The notes: generated from the letters alone by a model not told the origin. A stretch of 64,000 nucleotides of DNA from Tolypocladium sp. Sup5 PDA-1 (GCA_000750105.3 JPHH03000093.1:1-64000); one strand, 5' to 3'. Shown: positions 1 to 11,768, counted from the first letter of the stretch. Translations and numbers: made by a program.

Positions 1-194
1 GGGCAAACCTGGGCCTTGGGAATGCAAGTACCGTGGCAGTCCTGCTGGTCAGGACGGCACTTTGGGCAAGCCTCGGCTCCAGGGATGCAGTTCCCGTGGC
101 AGTCCTGCTGATCGGGAGGGCATTTAGGGCAAACCTGGGCCCCAGGGATGCAGTTGTCGTGGCAGTCCTGCTGGTCGGGACGGCACTTTGGGCA
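1..194 (-). repeat. 63-bp in-frame tandem repeat (cysteine-rich units)
   Basis: Three consecutive 63-bp units lie at 194-132, 131-69 and 68-6, and a fourth begins at 5. They differ at a few positions, for example CPKCR versus CPKCP and HDNC versus HGNC versus HGTC. Each encodes 21 residues with four invariant cysteines. The array continues beyond the window, so copy number is unknown. Confidence 0.9.
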
Positions 195-778
195 GTGGAA
201 TAGGATCTGGTGTATCTTGGCGTAGCAATCCCCCGCGATACCGACCTCCAAAGCGGGACCAAGGCACTTAGTATTTGTAATGATTGCCGTGGTCATTTGG
301 TTGAGCCAGTGTTGATCCGTGCAGATAGAGTTATCAGCCATGCGATACGTGAATCTTACGTATCCGGTGCGGGAGGTATGGAGCTCGTAGCTCTTGATGT
401 TGAAGGTTCCGATCTCGTTCCCAGCCTTGATGGAGGGTGTTTCTCCATATAGTTGTCCCAAACTAACAATTATCCGGCCGCCCCGATAACCAGACACCGA
501 GTTGTCAGTTATAGGTTCATCGACAACCCAACCGGTGAAGATAGAGCTGCCATAGTTGGCGATATCGCGCGGTGCCCCAGTCCAGTCATAGCCATTTCTC
601 TGCTGTTCCACGCACTTGCTGGGGGTGTCGACAGTTCTGATAGCGGGCTATAGTCTAGTTAGTGTGAAAGCAAACGGAAAGGAGTTATAAGCTCCCACGG
701 AGGAAGTCAAGTACGAACACTTGCAGAGGCCAGTCCGATGCTGGCGGAAGCCACCAGTATGGCAAAAATTGACTTCAT
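1..778 (-). CDS. Secreted protein with tandem cysteine-rich repeats, 3' end outside window
   Basis: Two exons are visible: 778-719 (ATG at 778) and 647-1, with a 71-bp intron (GTTCGT..CTATAG, branch ACTAAC). Exon 1 encodes a typical signal peptide (MKSIFAILVASASIGLASAS). Exon 2 opens with PAIRTVDTPSKCVEQQ and a region of about 150 residues containing few cysteines. It then enters perfect 21-residue repeats with four cysteines each (CPKC..QQDCH..CIP pattern). At least three full units are present and a fourth starts at the window edge. The reading frame is open throughout. I do not recognise the family. The repeats suggest a disulfide-stabilised extracellular stalk or binding array. A cell-wall or effector-like role is only inference. 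The gene points out of the window, away from the biosynthetic cluster, and is probably not part of it. Confidence 0.7.
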
Positions 779-2045
779 GTTGGAAGAGTCCTCTTAGATT
801 GCGAGCGTCGTTGGAAAAATACGGGAAATGAAATAAGTTGAAAGACTTAATGAAACCAAAAAGAGTGGTGGTGACGTGAAGCAAACTATCGCATAGAAAC
901 GAATGACTTGAACTTGACACAAGGAATAGAGCAAAGAAGGACTCTGTGGTCCAGTCTCATGAAGTATGAAGACGGTGGTTGTCAAGAACTATTATACTTA
1001 TTATGTGTTTATAATCAGAGGACGGGCCTATGTGTCACCGCTTTGGCCGCACAATTCATGCCAAGGGAGTCGAACAATGGCCCATACGCTTCTACTCTTA
1101 CTCGTACAGCGGCCAAGACGAAACTAAAAAGCAGTCTCAGGTCAGAACCATTCTGAATCGGGAAAAAGACGGAGCAGCCACGCTCAAACGCCCAGCGGGT
1201 AGTTAAATGAATATGGAGCAAACACGGAATAGCTGATGGAGGCTTCACACCAGTCTCCAATCGCAGGCCGGACACTTGTCGCCTATGACGCCCAGGCCGT
1301 TCAGTAGAGGAAAAATATTAAAGAGTGTGCTGCAGGAGGCAAGTCATCAGATCCCGCGAGCAGTTGAAGATGTGAGAGGCCTTAGGCCGGTACACCAACT
1401 TCGGGATACCGCGGTGAGATGAACGGATGATACCACCGGTCCGATGTCAATCAGGTGTGGCGGCCCGTTCTGCCAGTCAGTGATTGACGTGGTGCGGGCC
1501 GAGTGGACTTGAGAGATTTACCAGGGACTGCCTAATTTACACTGCTAGCGATTCGGTGGAGGACCATCCTCCACCGCTCAGCGCTTTGGGGTAATTACTT
1601 GGGATATCTCTACTCGTAAACCAGTACAATGCAGGGCAGACGGCGTTCTCCCTGCATGAAAAGCACCGCCCGAGCGGCTGCCAGGAGGTTTCATCGCACC
1701 GTTGAACCGCTCTGTCGGCCTTGGCGCTACGAACCACAAGTTCGCCCCTATTCCTTTCTGCCTGTTGAATAGTTTTCTGGTTCGTCTTGTTTATGGGTTT
1801 CCAGCCTAAGGCTATTCTAATGTGGCATAATGCCAGGCTATATGTGACGGCTTGGGTTTCCCAAGGGAGAAACCGGAGTCGTAAGGTTCATGTTGGCAGA
1901 AGGACCAGGGCGCATGCACTGGGCAGTGGAAGGTCACGTTGGTAATAGATCGTAGATTATAAAAAAATGATTGTATTAAGAGCTGGCTAGTATCTATGCC
2001 GAAGGAGTAAATTTGAGGGTCTTGTATACATCGTTGCTTCCCACT

Positions 2046-2126
2046 GGATCACCTTTCTGTGAACAGGATCACCAGTGATCCCAACTGTTGGACAGTGATC
2101 CGTCAGCACAGGATCACTTGGATCAC
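2046..2126. repeat. Six copies of GGATCAC/GTGATCC in 81 bp
   Basis: GGATCAC is at 2046-2052, 2066-2072, 2111-2117 and 2120-2126. Its reverse complement GTGATCC is at 2075-2081 and 2095-2101. Spacing is irregular and both orientations occur. No gene is visible nearby, so function is unknown. It could be a binding-site cluster or debris of a degraded repeat. Confidence 0.6.
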
Positions 2127-3369
2127 CGTCGTCCTCCGTGGTCCATTCTCACTGGGCAGTCGTCCCGACCATTGCCCGAAGTTCACCAGCCAATACTTCG
2201 CACAGCTGACAGGTTGTAGTACTGTACTGTACTGCACAACAGACCCAACGTCAGTTATTGCGCTCATCGTCGCATGACGCGTGGGGCGAGCAGGTTGCCT
2301 GCCGACATGGATCGTGCAAGAGCAAAGCGTCACAGCATGAGAGAAAGATAAGTTCTTTTCTTGTGGCGGTCTCGGCGTGTCCATACTCGTATTTCTAATG
2401 CGAGGTAGGCCGTGAGCACCTTACGGCCGCTTGGCAGGCCCGTGTAGGGGTCAATATGCCAAGTCCCGATTGCCTGGTTGTGGAAGCCGCGGGCCTGCCA
2501 CCGTAAACAACTCCACAGAAGCAGCTTAATCCCTGGTGGCTGGGGATCATAGCAAGCAGCATGGCGTAGGAGGATCCACACGAAATAACCCGACGTCCAC
2601 ACCTGGCACATGCCACGCGACATTGCAAGCCCCTCTTCCTTGCTCTCGGCCCAAGGGGCCGTTGCCCCATATCGAGCCCGCCAATGCTAATTCCTCGTAC
2701 CGCTGGATAAGGTTTGCGTCCAAGACGACGCTAGGACGTCGTTTTCGCCTCGTCAAATTGTCCAACCCGTTCAGATGAGCTATAAGCTACAATGTCGCGT
2801 GACGGGATGAAGCGTTTGGGGGAGAATGAAGGAGGCAGGTATAAGGTTAAACGGGATCCGCACCGAAACATTTTGTTTTCACTCAGTTTCATTTCGAATA
2901 TAAAAAGAGCATTACTATTCGTACATTTCCTTGACACTGGCCCATCTCTGGCTCGTCCACTCGACCAAAAAGGGACAGCCTCTCAACGATAGTAAATAGC
3001 AAAGGCGCAACTAAATTACATCCGTGAAACGCTTCTAATTGCTAAATCAATAGACTCTATAGACTTGGTAGGAAAGTTTGGGCGAAACGGTAGAACCAGG
3101 AGTCAACCCGGAACGTGGAGGTTTCGTATCGCCGCGATGGGACTTGCGCCTCTTACAGCAAAGGTACTTCTGCTTATAGTGGCTATGCACCAAAAAGTTG
3201 TCGGCTGTACGAACACGCAGTAGTAATCCTCTATAAATTACCCGGTAAGCCACTTACCTCTCTGTATTATAGACCCGCCTTCTTGGTATTGGAATAAGCG
3301 ACATCTTCCCAAGGTTGTGGTGCATGTAGAGGAGGCCAGACCGTTGGAAGAATTCATGTAGACATCGCC

Positions 3370-3803
3370 TCAGTCGTTGTTATAATTGGTTCCGGCCACT
3401 GCGTGGCATCGTGTGTGTGGTCTTGGATCCCAAGGTCCAGAAACGAGCATTGTACCCCAACCTGTATCTGGTAAGCTCAAAGCCCACATCGGGGAACATG
3501 TCGAGCCGTCTACTGGATGTGTAGCCAGGTCGGGACAGAAGAATGGCACGCAATGACCGGTAGCCACTACTTCATTGTCTGCTTCGCTCACGATCATGGT
3601 TTTATAAGGAGCCAGTTCCTCCAGCTCCTCAATCGGTTCCAATATGGTAATCGAATTATCCCTTGGCCCCTTTCCGTGTAGAAGGAGCTCCAAAGTTTAT
3701 TGGCGGGGTCCTTCCGGGATGAATCCCAGAGGTCTGGTCGCGATGTTGCTGGTACGAGGGAATGCCCAACCGCAAGTGGGTACGAGGGAATGCCCAACCG
3801 CAA
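3370..3803 (-). pseudogene. Possible relic of a GNAT-type acetyltransferase
   Basis: Two overlapping minus-strand frames join weakly. The clearer one contains APYKTMIVSEADNEVVATGH, followed by a VPFF..P stretch and LPDTGWGTMLVSG. This order (alpha/beta core strand, ATGH, LPDTGW) recalls fungal GNAT N-acyltransferase proteins. The acetyl-CoA-binding half is not found, the frame ends at 3370, and no clean start or splice structure could be built. I read it as a degraded fragment. It may also be chance similarity. Confidence 0.25.
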
Positions 3804-3807
3804 GTGA
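3752..3807. repeat. 28-bp tandem duplication
   Basis: Two adjacent 28-bp copies (3752-3779 and 3780-3807) are identical except for the last base. This is a local duplication in non-coding DNA. Confidence 0.9.
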
Positions 3808-3843
3808 GTCCGATGCGTTGCCCATGGCAGTGATAACTTGAGG

Positions 3844-3872
3844 GTTGTTGCTGTTGCTGTTGCTGTTGCTGA
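3844..3872. repeat. GTTGCT hexanucleotide microsatellite
   Basis: Roughly five units of GTTGCT/GTTGTTGCT just right of the 28-bp duplication. On the minus strand it reads as a short poly-Gln run, but no gene supports it. Confidence 0.85.
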
Positions 3873-5372
3873 TTTTCCTTCTGTTTTCCTGCTTCTAGTC
3901 CGGAATGGCGGACTTCTTGTCGTAGCGCTATGCGAGAGGAAAGGAATTCACGAGTGATGCCAAAGCTAGTAGACGAAGAGAGGCGGGCACGAGTGGAGCT
4001 CCATGGGGCGTAGTCCTGCAATCCAGGCCTCGGCCCTCCTTAGAGATGGCACAGCATCTCCGTCTAATATGCTGCCACTTGAGCCCACTCCATCACGCTA
4101 GAGGTGATGGCTGACTGAAGTTGCCACACCTGCCAAAGACGGGTGGTGAAACAGGAAGATCATATCTAAGAGTAGCCGGGAACCACTGGAAGTGTTGCGA
4201 GCCAGCACTGGTAGACACTGGTCGCCGTAGATCAGGTCTTTGAGGGGTGGACACGGCTATCATGACCCGCCTTTGTCTCGGAGTATGACATTGCCGTATG
4301 TATTATCATACGTACACATGTAAATTTCGAATTGTGGCGGGCTGCCTTTTCTGCTTTCCGATGAGCCCACTATATGTCTTGGACTTAATGGCCCCTCGGG
4401 TTCTTACCGCCATGTCTCATACACAGAAGCCCAGATCTCACCACCGCGCTTCTTCTAACAATTGGCATAGGTAGGTCTTAGACTAGGATGGCTTTCGGGC
4501 CGTCTCTTTACCTCCCTACACTAATCCGTAAGTCTGGGGAGGTGCGGCTTGAGCCAGGGTTCATCTCACTTCATGCAAGTATTCATGCAAGTACGGCCAA
4601 TCGGAGAGAGTTCCAGACAGAACGAGACAACGGCGCCCACCCCGACCTGTATCACCCTATCCCGGAGTTGACAAATGTCAGGTCCGCTGGCAAGACCGGG
4701 AATGAACAATCCATTGTAATAGAAGCGCTTTGGGCGGAGATGTTGTTTTCAGACGTGCCGGCTTATCCCCTGTTTATGCCGACCAGGTTTATCGTAGTCC
4801 GGCCGCCTCTTCAGGCGTCACTGAACATACGTGGCTGACGGGCCTGACGGCGCTGAAGCTATTTCGAAGGGCTAAGGGAAGGAATTTCCTGTATAATGAG
4901 GGCAGCTGGCCACAACTTGGGGGGAAGGGAACAAGCAGTAGCAGTACACACACGCATGCCTATACAATCGACTTCTTGAATAATTGGTCTCAACTGTCCC
5001 TATTGTTGTTCCCTTTTTGTTCAACAGAACTGTGAGGTCACGTCTTCATTGGTCATGTCTGTTATCATTCATTGAATCCATCGTGCTGACCACTGTCTTC
5101 AACTTACTATACTCCTGGCATAGTAGCCGGTTTCCTCCCCTGCAGTCTCATCCCAAAGGACTTTAGCTCCCACGGATCAAATGGTTCGTCACGCCTCTTA
5201 CAGTCATAGTCGACAATGACATCTCTTCCTGCCTCATCTTAGTATCGCTATGAGCGTGGCCCGAATCCCAATGAATGTGTGATCAATTGATATGTATGTG
5301 TATCACTCTCTCAGCTGCCCAGGGAGCCTGGAAAAGGGATTCCCTTTATCCTTTCAACTGTAGTCCCCGTGA

Positions 5373-5471
5373 CCCCTATCCAGCTGTTGCCCCTATCCAG
5401 CGTTGGCTGTGTGTGTGTGTTAGTGGCGTCTGACTTCAATTGTAGCCCCTAGCGGCCCCTAGCAGCCCCTA
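5373..5471. repeat. Five CCCCTA words plus a short GT run
   Basis: CCCCTA is at 5373, 5390, 5446, 5456 and 5466. The first two lie in a 17-bp tandem repeat. The last three are exactly 10 bp apart. A GT dinucleotide run lies between (about 5408-5421). CCCCT is the yeast stress-response element core, but no promoter is recognised here. Confidence 0.6.
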
Positions 5472-6015
5472 TTGACCTCGAGTCATCAATCCAACGAGGC
5501 TTCATTCTTCTAAGGAAGAATGTCTCTAGCCACCGTCTCTGAATACAGACATCCGAGTCATCAATGTAATGTGGCTGCCCAAGGGGCTGCCGAGTCAACC
5601 GGTCTATCCGACACTTAGATGTCTTGGCATGACATGCCTCGTGCCGAAAGATATTTCTTGCTGCTATGAAGACCTATGTAGTCTTGGGCTCTATGCCAAC
5701 TATTCGATCCGTCTCTTCTAGCTGCGCTGGGCGCTTTGTTGTGCGTCTTTCTCACCAACAAAACGGCGGTAAGCTTTATCCTACAGCCTTAGTCTTCCTA
5801 TACAGATATGAGAAGATAGCTATCGTAAGTGCTAGTTTAACTTGGACAATTTTTTCCGTGTCGAGGGCATGGATTAGTGTACTGAGCACGGTAGTATTGC
5901 TCCTAAATGTGGAAGGCAGCTTGTCCTCCCGCTTCCTCTCCATAGCGCAACCATCCCTGCGGCCTCTCTGTTCTTATTCCTGGCGACTAAGCCGCTGCCT
6001 GCGCCTTGCGCATGG

Positions 6016-9000
6016 CTACCCAGTCCTTGCGAGCGGATTGAGCAGGAAGGAGTGCTCGTCGCCGACATAGGGCGGCGCCTCCTTGGCCCTGAACATGCCC
6101 TCCCCGTGAAGCCCACGGTCGAGCTCCCTAGAGGCGACCCTCGCCCTAGCGATCTGCTTCGCGCGATAGACGCGGTACTCCGGCTTGGACACGGCGGCGT
6201 AGAGGTACCTGGGGTGGACGACGATGACCTGGGCACCCTTCTGGCCGAAGCCGAAGGAGGTGACGGAGAAGGCCTTCATGTCCTCGGGACTGACGACGAT
6301 GTTCTCGTTGGCCAGCAGCAGGTGGTCGAAGTCGGCGAGGTGCGGGTCGATGTCGTCGGCGTTGCGGTTGCCGGGGATGATGCCGGAGTGCAGGGCCTGC
6401 AGGGCGCCGTTGACGGCCCAGGCGCCCGATGCGCCGACGCCGTGGCCGACGACGGACTTCTGGGCGATGGTGAGCAGCGGGTTGCCCGGGTCGCGGCCGA
6501 GGTGGCGCATCTGCCGGTCCAGGGTGGCGCACTCGTTGAGGTCGTTGAGCCGCGTGGCGGTCCCGTGCATGCTGGCGAAGGAGATGTCCTGGACGGTCAG
6601 GCCGAAGACGGACAGCGCCCCGGCAATGGGCGAGATGCGCGGGTTGTTGCGCCAGAAGTTGTGGCCCAGCTCGCGCAGGACGGCCTGCCTCTCCCGCCGC
6701 ACGGCGTGCCTGATGCCCTCGATCTGCGCCTCCGTCTCCGCGGCCGCCGGTCCGCCGTCCGGAGCGCGGGCCGCCATCCAGTCGGCCTCCATCTTGATGG
6801 CGTCGATGTCGGCCTCGCCCTGGCGGTCGATGTGGCCGAGCGACGCGCGGATCCGCTTCGCGCGCAGGGCCGGGTCGGCCAAAAGGCAGGGGGAAGCGGC
6901 GGCGGCGTTGGTCTGGCTGGCGGAGGTGAGGATGCCGCGGCCGGGGGCCGGGATAGAGCGGCCGGCCTTGTCGGCGGCCATGTGGGTCATGGCGACGACG
7001 CCGTAGACAGGGAGGCCCATCTCGAGCGCCAGTGCGGCGGTGGTCACGACCTGGATGCCGATGCCCTCACTCAGCACGAAGCCGCCACGGGTGGTGGTGA
7101 AGGGCCGCGACATCTCGGCGGGCTCCCTGCCGCAGCGGGTGTCATGGGCGGCGTTGACGAGGGCGGACATGTCGCCGAATTCGTAGAAGATGGGGCGGGT
7201 GAAGACGTCGTAGCCGCCGGCGAGGCAGAGCTTGGCGCGGCCGCTGCCGACGAGGTCGCAGGCGGTGTCGAGCGACTCGAGCGACGAGGCGCAGGCGCCT
7301 GCTCCGGTGCGCAGAGGGCCCGAGGCCGAGAGCAGCAGCATGTTGATCCAGGCGGCCGCGGTGCCGACGAAGGCCTCGGAGAGGATGTCGCTGCGTACCT
7401 CCCGGCCGAGCAGGCGCTGCTCGTGGAAGACCTGGATGGCGGAGGCGCCGCCCGCACCGGAGCCGAGGCAGTTGCCGACGTCTGAGACGTGGATGTAGCG
7501 GTACAGCTCGTACACGTCGGTGAGCCCGGCCGCGAGGAAGGCCTCGACGGTACAGACGAGCGCGTACAGGGCCGGGCGGTCGGCCTGCGTCAGCACCTCG
7601 GCGGGGATGCCGTAGCGCGCGGCGTCCCAGCCCGTCGGCACCTGGGCGCCCACGAAGTAGTCCGTGTTCATGGCCTTGGGCACGAAGATGGACGCGCCGC
7701 GGCGGATGCGGACGGTTGCGGTGGTGGCGTCGCTGGCCAGGACCTCGACGGCGTCCCCGTGGCGGGCACGGAACGCCTCGGCGGCCTGCGGCGAACACTC
7801 AAACGGCGGCAGGTCCTCCTGGGTGCCGACCTCGTGGAGCATGTCGCGGAGGCGGGGGTTGGGGTTGCTCCAGGCGTCGGCGTCGAGGATGCGGATGCCC
7901 GTGTGCTCCCGGAGGCGGCCCTCCAGCCGGCGCTTGACGTCCACGTCGCTGATGGGCTCTCCCGTCTCGCATTCGACCCAGCCGGCGCCGGCGTCGGCTC
8001 CGTCCCTCACCCGGTGGCGCTCGTACCGGATCAGCCCCGTCATCCACGCCAGCTCGACACAGCCCTCGATGGAGAACTCGCCGTGGGCTTCAAGCTCCCA
8101 CCGCGTCCGCGAGCTGCCAGCCGAGCTGACCTCGCCGAACCCGGCTATGACGACCAGCGACTCGAGGTCGAGGAGCCCCTCGAGCCGGGGCACGTCGCTG
8201 GGCACCATTTCTTCATACTGCTCCGGCAGGATGGGGAAATCGTAACGAAGCCCGGCCCGCGGCTCGCCCGGCGTGGCGGGGCCGGGGCCGGGCAGAGGCT
8301 TGCCGCCGTCATCGTCGCCCGCCATGGCCCCGTCACGCTCGGCCTCCTGCTGGAGCCGCCGCTGTACGGCGGCGGCGTCCTGCTGGGCAGCGCGGGCGGC
8401 GTCAAGGCGACCTCGAAGATCGGGCATGGTCCCGAACCCGCCGCTGAAGTCACACAGCACGGGCTGCAGGCTGCAGGCGTCGAACAGGTCCGGGGTCATG
8501 ACGAGGGTCAGCAGGGCGGCCATCTCGTCGGCAGAGAAGGTCCGGACGCCCAGCCTCTCGGCCTCCTCGGCGAGGGCGTCGTTGGCGGCCATCAGACCCG
8601 TGCCGCGGGTCCAGCCGATGCGCACGCCGCACACGCACAGGGCGTCGGACCACGACTCGGAGGACCACTTGTTCAGCAGGGCCTCGAGCGCGAGCTTGGA
8701 CTCTGCGTACAGCCCGTCCCCGCCGAACTGGCCATGGTTGGGGGAGAGCGGCAACACGACTTGCGTCGAGTGGTTCAGCACGCCCCTGGTCCGCTTGGAG
8801 CTCACGATGCTGCCCATCAGCCGGAGGGTGTTGGTCAGCATGATGCGGTGGGCGAGCTCCGAGGTTGAGTCGAGGTCTTCAAGCGTCCTCCCCAGCTCGG
8901 ACACCGCCGCGAAGGGCACCAGGTGGTCGATCTCCCACGCCAGGGTGCCGTGCACGTAGTCGACCAGCGCTGCGATGTCCTGCACGCTGCCCTGGTTGAA

Positions 9001-11302
9001 CGGGAGCAGCACCAGCTCCGCCCCTGGCTTCGCCGTGCGCGCGTAGAGCCGGGAGTAGAGCTGCCGCGTGGCCGGCGTGAGCCGGCTGGTGCACAGCGCC
9101 ACGCGGCATCCGGCGGCGAGCAGTTGCCGGACTAGCACGAACCCGATGGACTGCCTGCCGGCCCCGATGATCAGGACTGTGCCGGGGACGGAGCTCGCGT
9201 CGGGGCCGCGCCCCTCGGCCGCATGGAACAGGCTCGTCAGCTCGGCGTTCATCTCCCAGGCGCCGCTCGGCTGCTTGGTACACAGCTGGACTGGCCACTG
9301 CCCGACCGGCCGCGGAGAAGGCGAACGGTCGCTTGTGGATTCGGCACTCAACGACACCCCTGGGGTTTCATTACCCGCGGACGACGACAACGGCGTCTTC
9401 ATGGGATCCCACGAGCCGTCGCGTTCCATGGCAGCCCCCTCGGCGTCGAGCTCTCCCGCGAGCACCTCCTCGTAGATGATGTCGCCGTTGTCGGCGATGA
9501 CGGCACAAGGCACCGCGCGGCGGTTCCGGGCCGGCCGTGATGCGGGGGCCCGGTCGTCCTGCAGCAGGCCGTGGAGCAGCGCCAGGCAGGACTCGGCGCC
9601 CTCGGCCTCGGGCATGCGTTCCCACTTGGCCAGCAGATACTTGGCACACCGGCGCATCCGGTCGGTGGCGCGGCCGCGGAGCCGCTCGCACTCGGCCTCC
9701 ACCCACTCTCCCAGGTCCGGCTTGCTCCCCTCGCGCGCCCTTGCCACGACGGCCGACAGAGTCACGTACAGGTCCTGCACCGCCCAGTTCCAGCTTGACT
9801 GGTATCTGTAGACCATCTCAGGCCGGAAGCACGGTCGGACTCCCGCCATGAACTCTGGGCCGAGCTCGTCGGCCAGCTGCTTCATGTTGCTTTGCTCGAG
9901 CAGCATCTCGTCCGCCTGCTGTTGCTGCTTCTGTGTTTGCTGGTCGGCCCCCCCCTGCGCAGCCTGGTCGGCGCTGCCGTGCTGGAAGTGCTTCGCCATC
10001 AGACCCGCTAGCTCTCGGCCGAATCTGGCCAGCTGTGGGCTGGTCGTCTCCTGGGTCGCGCCGGGCAGGACCGCCACCGCCTCCTCGTCGCCGGCCGGCC
10101 CCACCACGTGTTCCAGGCCGCGCGCCCGCATGTATGACTCGGCCCAGCCGTGCACGGCCTGCCAGGATTCCTGGTCGTCCGCTAGACGCGAGGTGATGGC
10201 GTCGAAGTCGGCCGTCAGGAAGAACGAGTTCTGTCGGCCCTCCTTTAGCCCGAAAGACTCCCGGAGGCGGGCGCGCAGTTTGGATACGGTTAGGGAGGGG
10301 GCCAGCTTCGCCGATACTTTGTTCGCCAGCCACTCGTTCAGATAAGGACCCAGCTTGCCGCTGAAAGTCCGCTGCAGCTCGCGCCCGAGTTCTACCAGGG
10401 CAGTGTCCTCGACAGTGTCGGGCAGCTGCCCAAACTCCGCCGCCAGGTTGCCGACGATCTCGTTCTGAAGCGCAGATCGGCCTGTTTTGCCCGGTGACAC
10501 TGATCAGCGGCTGGTTTAATCTAGGGTGCAGCAATCTGTGGGATGGGAAGGGGAGGGATAGGAAGGGATGCGCTTGGCATTAATTGCTATCACCTTTTGC
10601 GAGAAACTTGATTGAATGGGACGTGTCGACACTGGCCTTGGCCGTCCTGAGCCCAGAAGCCACGATGGCCAGGAGCGCCTCCGAGGCAGTCGCCGGCGCA
10701 TCTTCCATTTCAGGGGAGCGGCGAGTCCTGGCGCCGCCAACAGGCGGCGCGGCAACGGGAGTGGGTTCCGGAGCTGCCGGCCCGCTTTGCTCCTGACTAT
10801 CCGCCGTCGGGGTCGGGCCCGCATCGGCCTCGTCCGACGCCGTGGCCGAGGCTTGGGTGCCCTCGGTCGCGTTCCGGATATCTTCCAGCTCGTCTGCAAA
10901 GGTGAGGCATTTGGGGCCGTCGAGGTCATTGGCAGGCCCGGGCTTCTGCGCCAGCGTCTGCTGCAGCATCGAAACCAACGTGCCTGAAGGGCCAATCTCG
11001 ACGTAGCGTTGAACATGCCGCGCGTCGAGCAACGAGTCCTGCGTGGCAATCCTAGAATGGGCGCGTCAGCCATTGTCACGGGCCTAGAAGTGCGCACGGC
11101 TCATGAGTGTCCAAGTTGCACGTACCATTGAACCGGCGAGGAGAATTGGTGTCTGTCAGAGACATGATATATGATCAGCCCGGCTCCGCGTTTAGGGGGC
11201 AACGTAATCATTCCGGGGGCAATACTCGAGCAGAGTCAGCAATAACTCGTAGGTCGCCTCGTGCTCCAGCTCGCTTCGCTTTCCTGCTGCTACGGCGGCC
11301 AT
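6016..11302 (-). CDS. Dedicated fatty-acid synthase alpha subunit (ACP-KR-KS, no PPT domain)
   Basis: Four exons: 11302-11226, 11152-11126 (27 nt), 11051-10594 and 10481-6016, giving 1675 residues. The first three exons were reconstructed by alignment to fungal FAS alpha. EHQFSSPVQW, IATQDSLLDARHVQRYVEIG and the ACP segment are restored in phase. The ACP serine is Ser190 in GRSALQNE, right after intron 3. The ketoreductase has a GTVLIIGAGRQSIG dinucleotide motif near residue 620. The ketosynthase has GACASSLESLD (active Cys near 1251), SMHGTATR and GHGVGASGAW histidines. The protein ends at HPRYLY plus a short tail, without the C-terminal phosphopantetheinyl transferase domain of housekeeping FAS2. 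This is the layout of StcJ/AflA-type pathway synthases. It should form a hexamer with the beta subunit at 18783-24705 and depend on a PPTase encoded elsewhere. The palindromic site at 11523-11569 lies 221-267 bp upstream. Confidence 0.93.
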
Positions 11303-11522
11303 GGCGACGAATCAAAAGGATGCCCGCAAGGTGATCAGTGCTCTTTGGCCTTGGTACTGGCCATGGCTACGGATACCGTTCAATGAAATCATTATTAAAT
11401 ATCAGATGCAGCCCAGCCTGTTACAATGGGGTGGGCCCTTTGCCTGAATAGGCCCACGGCACCCAACGCCTACCAACAAGTGGCGCCGGGTGGTTGGCGA
11501 CGCCGATGGCACAATGCAATGA

Positions 11523-11569
11523 GTGGTGCCACGAAGCTGGGCCACTCTTGGGTGGCACCGTGGCACCAC
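11523..11569. promoter_or_regulatory. Cluster palindrome sites between FAS alpha and hydrolase
   Basis: Perfect copies GTGGTGCCAC (11523-11532) and GTGGCACCAC (11560-11569), with a partial copy GTGGCACCGT at 11552-11561. They sit in the 466-bp divergent promoter, 221-267 bp from the FAS alpha start and 200-246 bp from the hydrolase start. The same 10-mer occurs in other cluster promoters. Binding by the cluster bHLH protein is inferred. Confidence 0.7.
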
Positions 11570-11721
11570 TACGAGGATGAACATGAGCCCGACTCTGCGC
11601 GAGGCAACCAACGCAAAAGCCGAGGAGGGGTCTCTTGGTTGAGTGTCGTAGGCTCCCAGAGACATTAAAGAGCGGGCGAGGCCATGCGGGCAGTGCGACT
11701 CGCGGGCAATCAAATTGGATT

Positions 11722-11746
11722 GACCGACTGACTGACTGACCGACCG
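11722..11746. repeat. GACT/GACC tetranucleotide run upstream of the hydrolase
   Basis: Short run of GACC-GACT-GACT-GACT-GACC-GACC units, 23-47 bp before the hydrolase start codon, therefore probably in its 5' leader. No function is evident. Confidence 0.8.
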
Positions 11747-11768
11747 TATTCATCACTTCACTATTAGC

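Larger units (their letters stand above)
779..6015. other. Gene-poor spacer left of the cluster
   Basis: About 5.2 kb with no convincing complete gene on either strand. Base composition is more AT-rich than the neighbouring cluster and open frames are short. Contents: promoter side of the cysteine-repeat gene (about 780-1000), a cluster of GGATCAC/GTGATCC words (2046-2126), a possible acetyltransferase relic (3370-3803), a 28-bp tandem duplication (3752-3807), a GTTGCT hexamer array (3844-3872), a set of CCCCTA words with a short GT run (5373-5471), and the region downstream of the FAS alpha stop codon. No transposase, reverse transcriptase or terminal repeat was seen. Confidence 0.6.

Noticed and set aside
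779..6015. Transposon or RIP-degraded repeat
   Set aside because: No transposase or reverse transcriptase motif, no terminal repeats, and no strong TA-rich bias of the RIP type could be seen by eye.
6052..8868. Two long plus-strand frames (477 and 459 codons) over the FAS alpha gene
   Set aside because: They lie antisense to a well-supported FAS alpha coding region. Their composition (Gly/Val/Ala/Arg-rich, no domain) is that of GC-rich shadow frames.
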